Below are positions 54,601 through 57,600 of a stretch of 60,000 nt of DNA, piece by piece. This DNA is from Tubiluchus corallicola. Taxonomy: Eukaryota; Priapulida; Priapulimorpha; Priapulimorphida; Tubiluchidae. Positions within the stretch are counted from its first letter, which is position 1. The number at the start of each line of letters is the position of its first letter. The notes under the pieces were generated by a model. It saw only the letters and a list, made by a program, of their open reading frames with translations. It made no database searches and was not told the origin of the DNA. Made by a program: the position numbers and the translations under genes. Location of the stretch: assembly GCA_030141605.1 (NCBI GenBank), contig JAQGDQ010002373.1:407921-467920 (forward strand), given 5' to 3'.

Positions 54601-57600
54601 GCTTATATATATATATATATATATATACGCTGCATGTTATGGGAAAGTGTATGTTGTAACAATGAAAACATGCTAACTAAGCACACCTGCCTTTCGTCTA
54701 CATATGCAGTTTTCATCTCTTTCTTCACTAATATCATTCCACATAATGACAATAGAATTTTATCAAGCAGTGCTCTAGAGGCAAAAGTAAAAATGAAAGA
54801 TACAAACCTCAAAGTCTGTCAAAGTTTGATCGACAATTGCATCCTGACACTTCGTAAGAATAATATCCCGCTGCAACACAGGTGACATTGGACGACTAAC
54901 TGCTTCAATAGCCTGCTTCTTAGCAGCCCTGCAAAGATAGGAACACCACCACTTTTCATTCGTTAATAAAACATACTCAGGCTTTCAATAAGACATTTGG
55001 TGACATTTGATTGACCATTTGGTGAGGTGACAAACAAGATATTGTAAATTCTGTAAACAACTATCTGAAACAATAATGTATGCAAATCACCATTTATTTG
55101 GTGCACAATGCATATAGCCAATTTTTTTATATAAGTTGAATGTGACTTTCAAATGATTTTTTACTGAAAGAGTGCAATAGAAACCACAGTCCTAGCAAAG
55201 AATAAGCTGCTTAGTAAATTCAAACATAAACATTCTATGAAATTGAGCGCCTCTGATAACATGTAAATTGCCATTGTTCATTGGTATCTGAAACGGTTTT
55301 TACCTTTTGTTATTATAAGAATTATTTAGATTTGACAAATTCCACATAAAATAAATGATAATATTAATTTCCACAAATTAAGAACCACAAATAGGCTATA
55401 TATTTATGAGTTAAAAGGAAGGAGTTTACAATTCCCCAAACAATTTAAATACCCCAACCCTAACCCTAATCCAACTTAACCATAGCCTTAATCTTTACAC
55501 TCACCTAACCATAACCGCTAACCTAATCCTAACCCCAACCCTAACGCTCACCCTTGTCCTAATAATCTTCACGAATTAATTTCGTGTGTGTGAGGAATTG
55601 TAAAATTTAGCGAATTATAAGGTCTCATGGCACTGTATAGAGAATAACTGAACATAATAAATACAACTCATACTCAAAATTTTGAGGCCAATGAATAAAC
55701 CTCTAACTTATTTTGCATATAATTCATGCCAAACTAAGAAACAACAAATTTACTACATGCCTTTCTGCAGCCATTTTCTTCTTTTTTCGCTTTGCAGCTT
55801 GAAGAGACGGTATTTTTACACTTCTGACCAAACTCGTCCGTTTTCGCAACTCTGCCCCCTTTCTTCGCTGACCCGCTAGTGACTTTAGCTGATATTTTGC
55901 AGCTGCGGGGGTAAAATTGTTTCCTATAGACTCACTAGGAGTCCGGCAGTACCTCTGCTCTTTCCATGGAGCTGCCAGTGTGTATGGAGCTCTAGCTAAA
56001 ATAGGTGGATGTGTCATCTTCGCCTCAATTGTCTGTAAAATGTCATCAAAGATTGATTATTATAATATCTTATAGTATAGCATTATAGTATATTATAGTG
56101 TAGATAATTATTATTGATTAAGTAATGCTAATAAGTATGGGAATAAGTAATGCTACCCCGGTGATTATGACATTTCAAAGTCAACGCTAGCCAAACATTT
56201 CAGGATTTCTGATTTATATTACTCATGCCAGGTAATTCTAGCTATTTAGATTCTAAAATTTTGTTTTTATTAGTTCTGATAGCTGAACCTGAAATTCTAA
56301 AGAGCAATTACTTAATTATTTACAATGCTTTTGGACAATGGGTTTGTACCATCATTAGCAATAACATTGATGCAGAGCTGCCAAGAGTAGAGAACCAACT
56401 GAGTGAGACGTTACAATTCAGTTACAGGGTGTAGGGGTAAATGACCTCACGATAGGAGTACGGGCAGAGCCAGTGTATTTTATAATACTCTTTTGAGTGC
56501 ATGTTGGAAGGTTTAAATGCAAGCTAAATTTAAGTGTTCCCGAATACACTATATTAAGCCTACTTAAATACTGATGAGCTTCTTCAAGTTTAGGTTTCAG
56601 ATGTAACATAATCTAATTAAATATTGTGATTACAATTTGCAGTATCTCATTTTCTCAACTTACTTTTGTCTCAATCCAAGAGCTGCAGCCTAAAAACAGA
56701 TTAAGCCTAATAACTTACCACAAGTTATTACATGTATGAGGCAAATAATAAAAGGAACATAAATTTCTGACTAGAACGTATTAGAATAAAATAAATAACA
56801 ATGCATAATTACCTACTGGTACTTAATTTCTTTCAACTGTTGCTAACTGATCGAGGAAAATATGAAACATTTGCACTAACTTGCTCAACAAAAGAAAATG
56901 GAGATGAATGAAAAGTGGAAGCTTTAGTAACTAAATTTAGTAAACAAATAATTTACATTCTAAGATGAGTTTCAGAAGAAGACGGAGGCAACAAGGATAA
57001 GATCTGTGCTTGATCTAAAATATGCGAGTGTCGCGATTTATTGGTTTTCGGGCTCGAGAAAACAACAAAGCCTAAAATGCGTGACTCTTACACCCAATGC
57101 ATATTAACTATTAAGATTATAAATAATTAATTAGTTGCCCATGGGAATTTCAGGCTCAAAATCAAAATCAAAATTAATCTAATTAGCCAGAATCACTCTA
57201 GTTGGAGTGATCTGACATTGGAAATGCTGAACCGGTCAGCAAGTTACAAGGGATGTACTTTGGACTGTCACAATTGCTGGGGAATAAGACAGTTTAGTGG
57301 TTTATGGCACTTGCCTTGTTAGCAAAGAGTTCATAGTTCAAAACTAGACGGTGTTCCAGATTTTGAAACCACATTTCCGGCTTTACAAATTTCAAACTTC
57401 AATCAATTGTGTGTTTATGCCGTCATTTACAATAGTCTTGAACTATTGATATTATGATCACAAATAAGTAAAATGTCAAGCATTGATTATTCCTTAGATA
57501 TTTATAATGTTAATTGAGATTATTAACAATGATTACATCCAAAATTAGTAAATTTTTGAAATGAAACTTTGTGAATAAGTATAATCAAAGAGACATTGAA

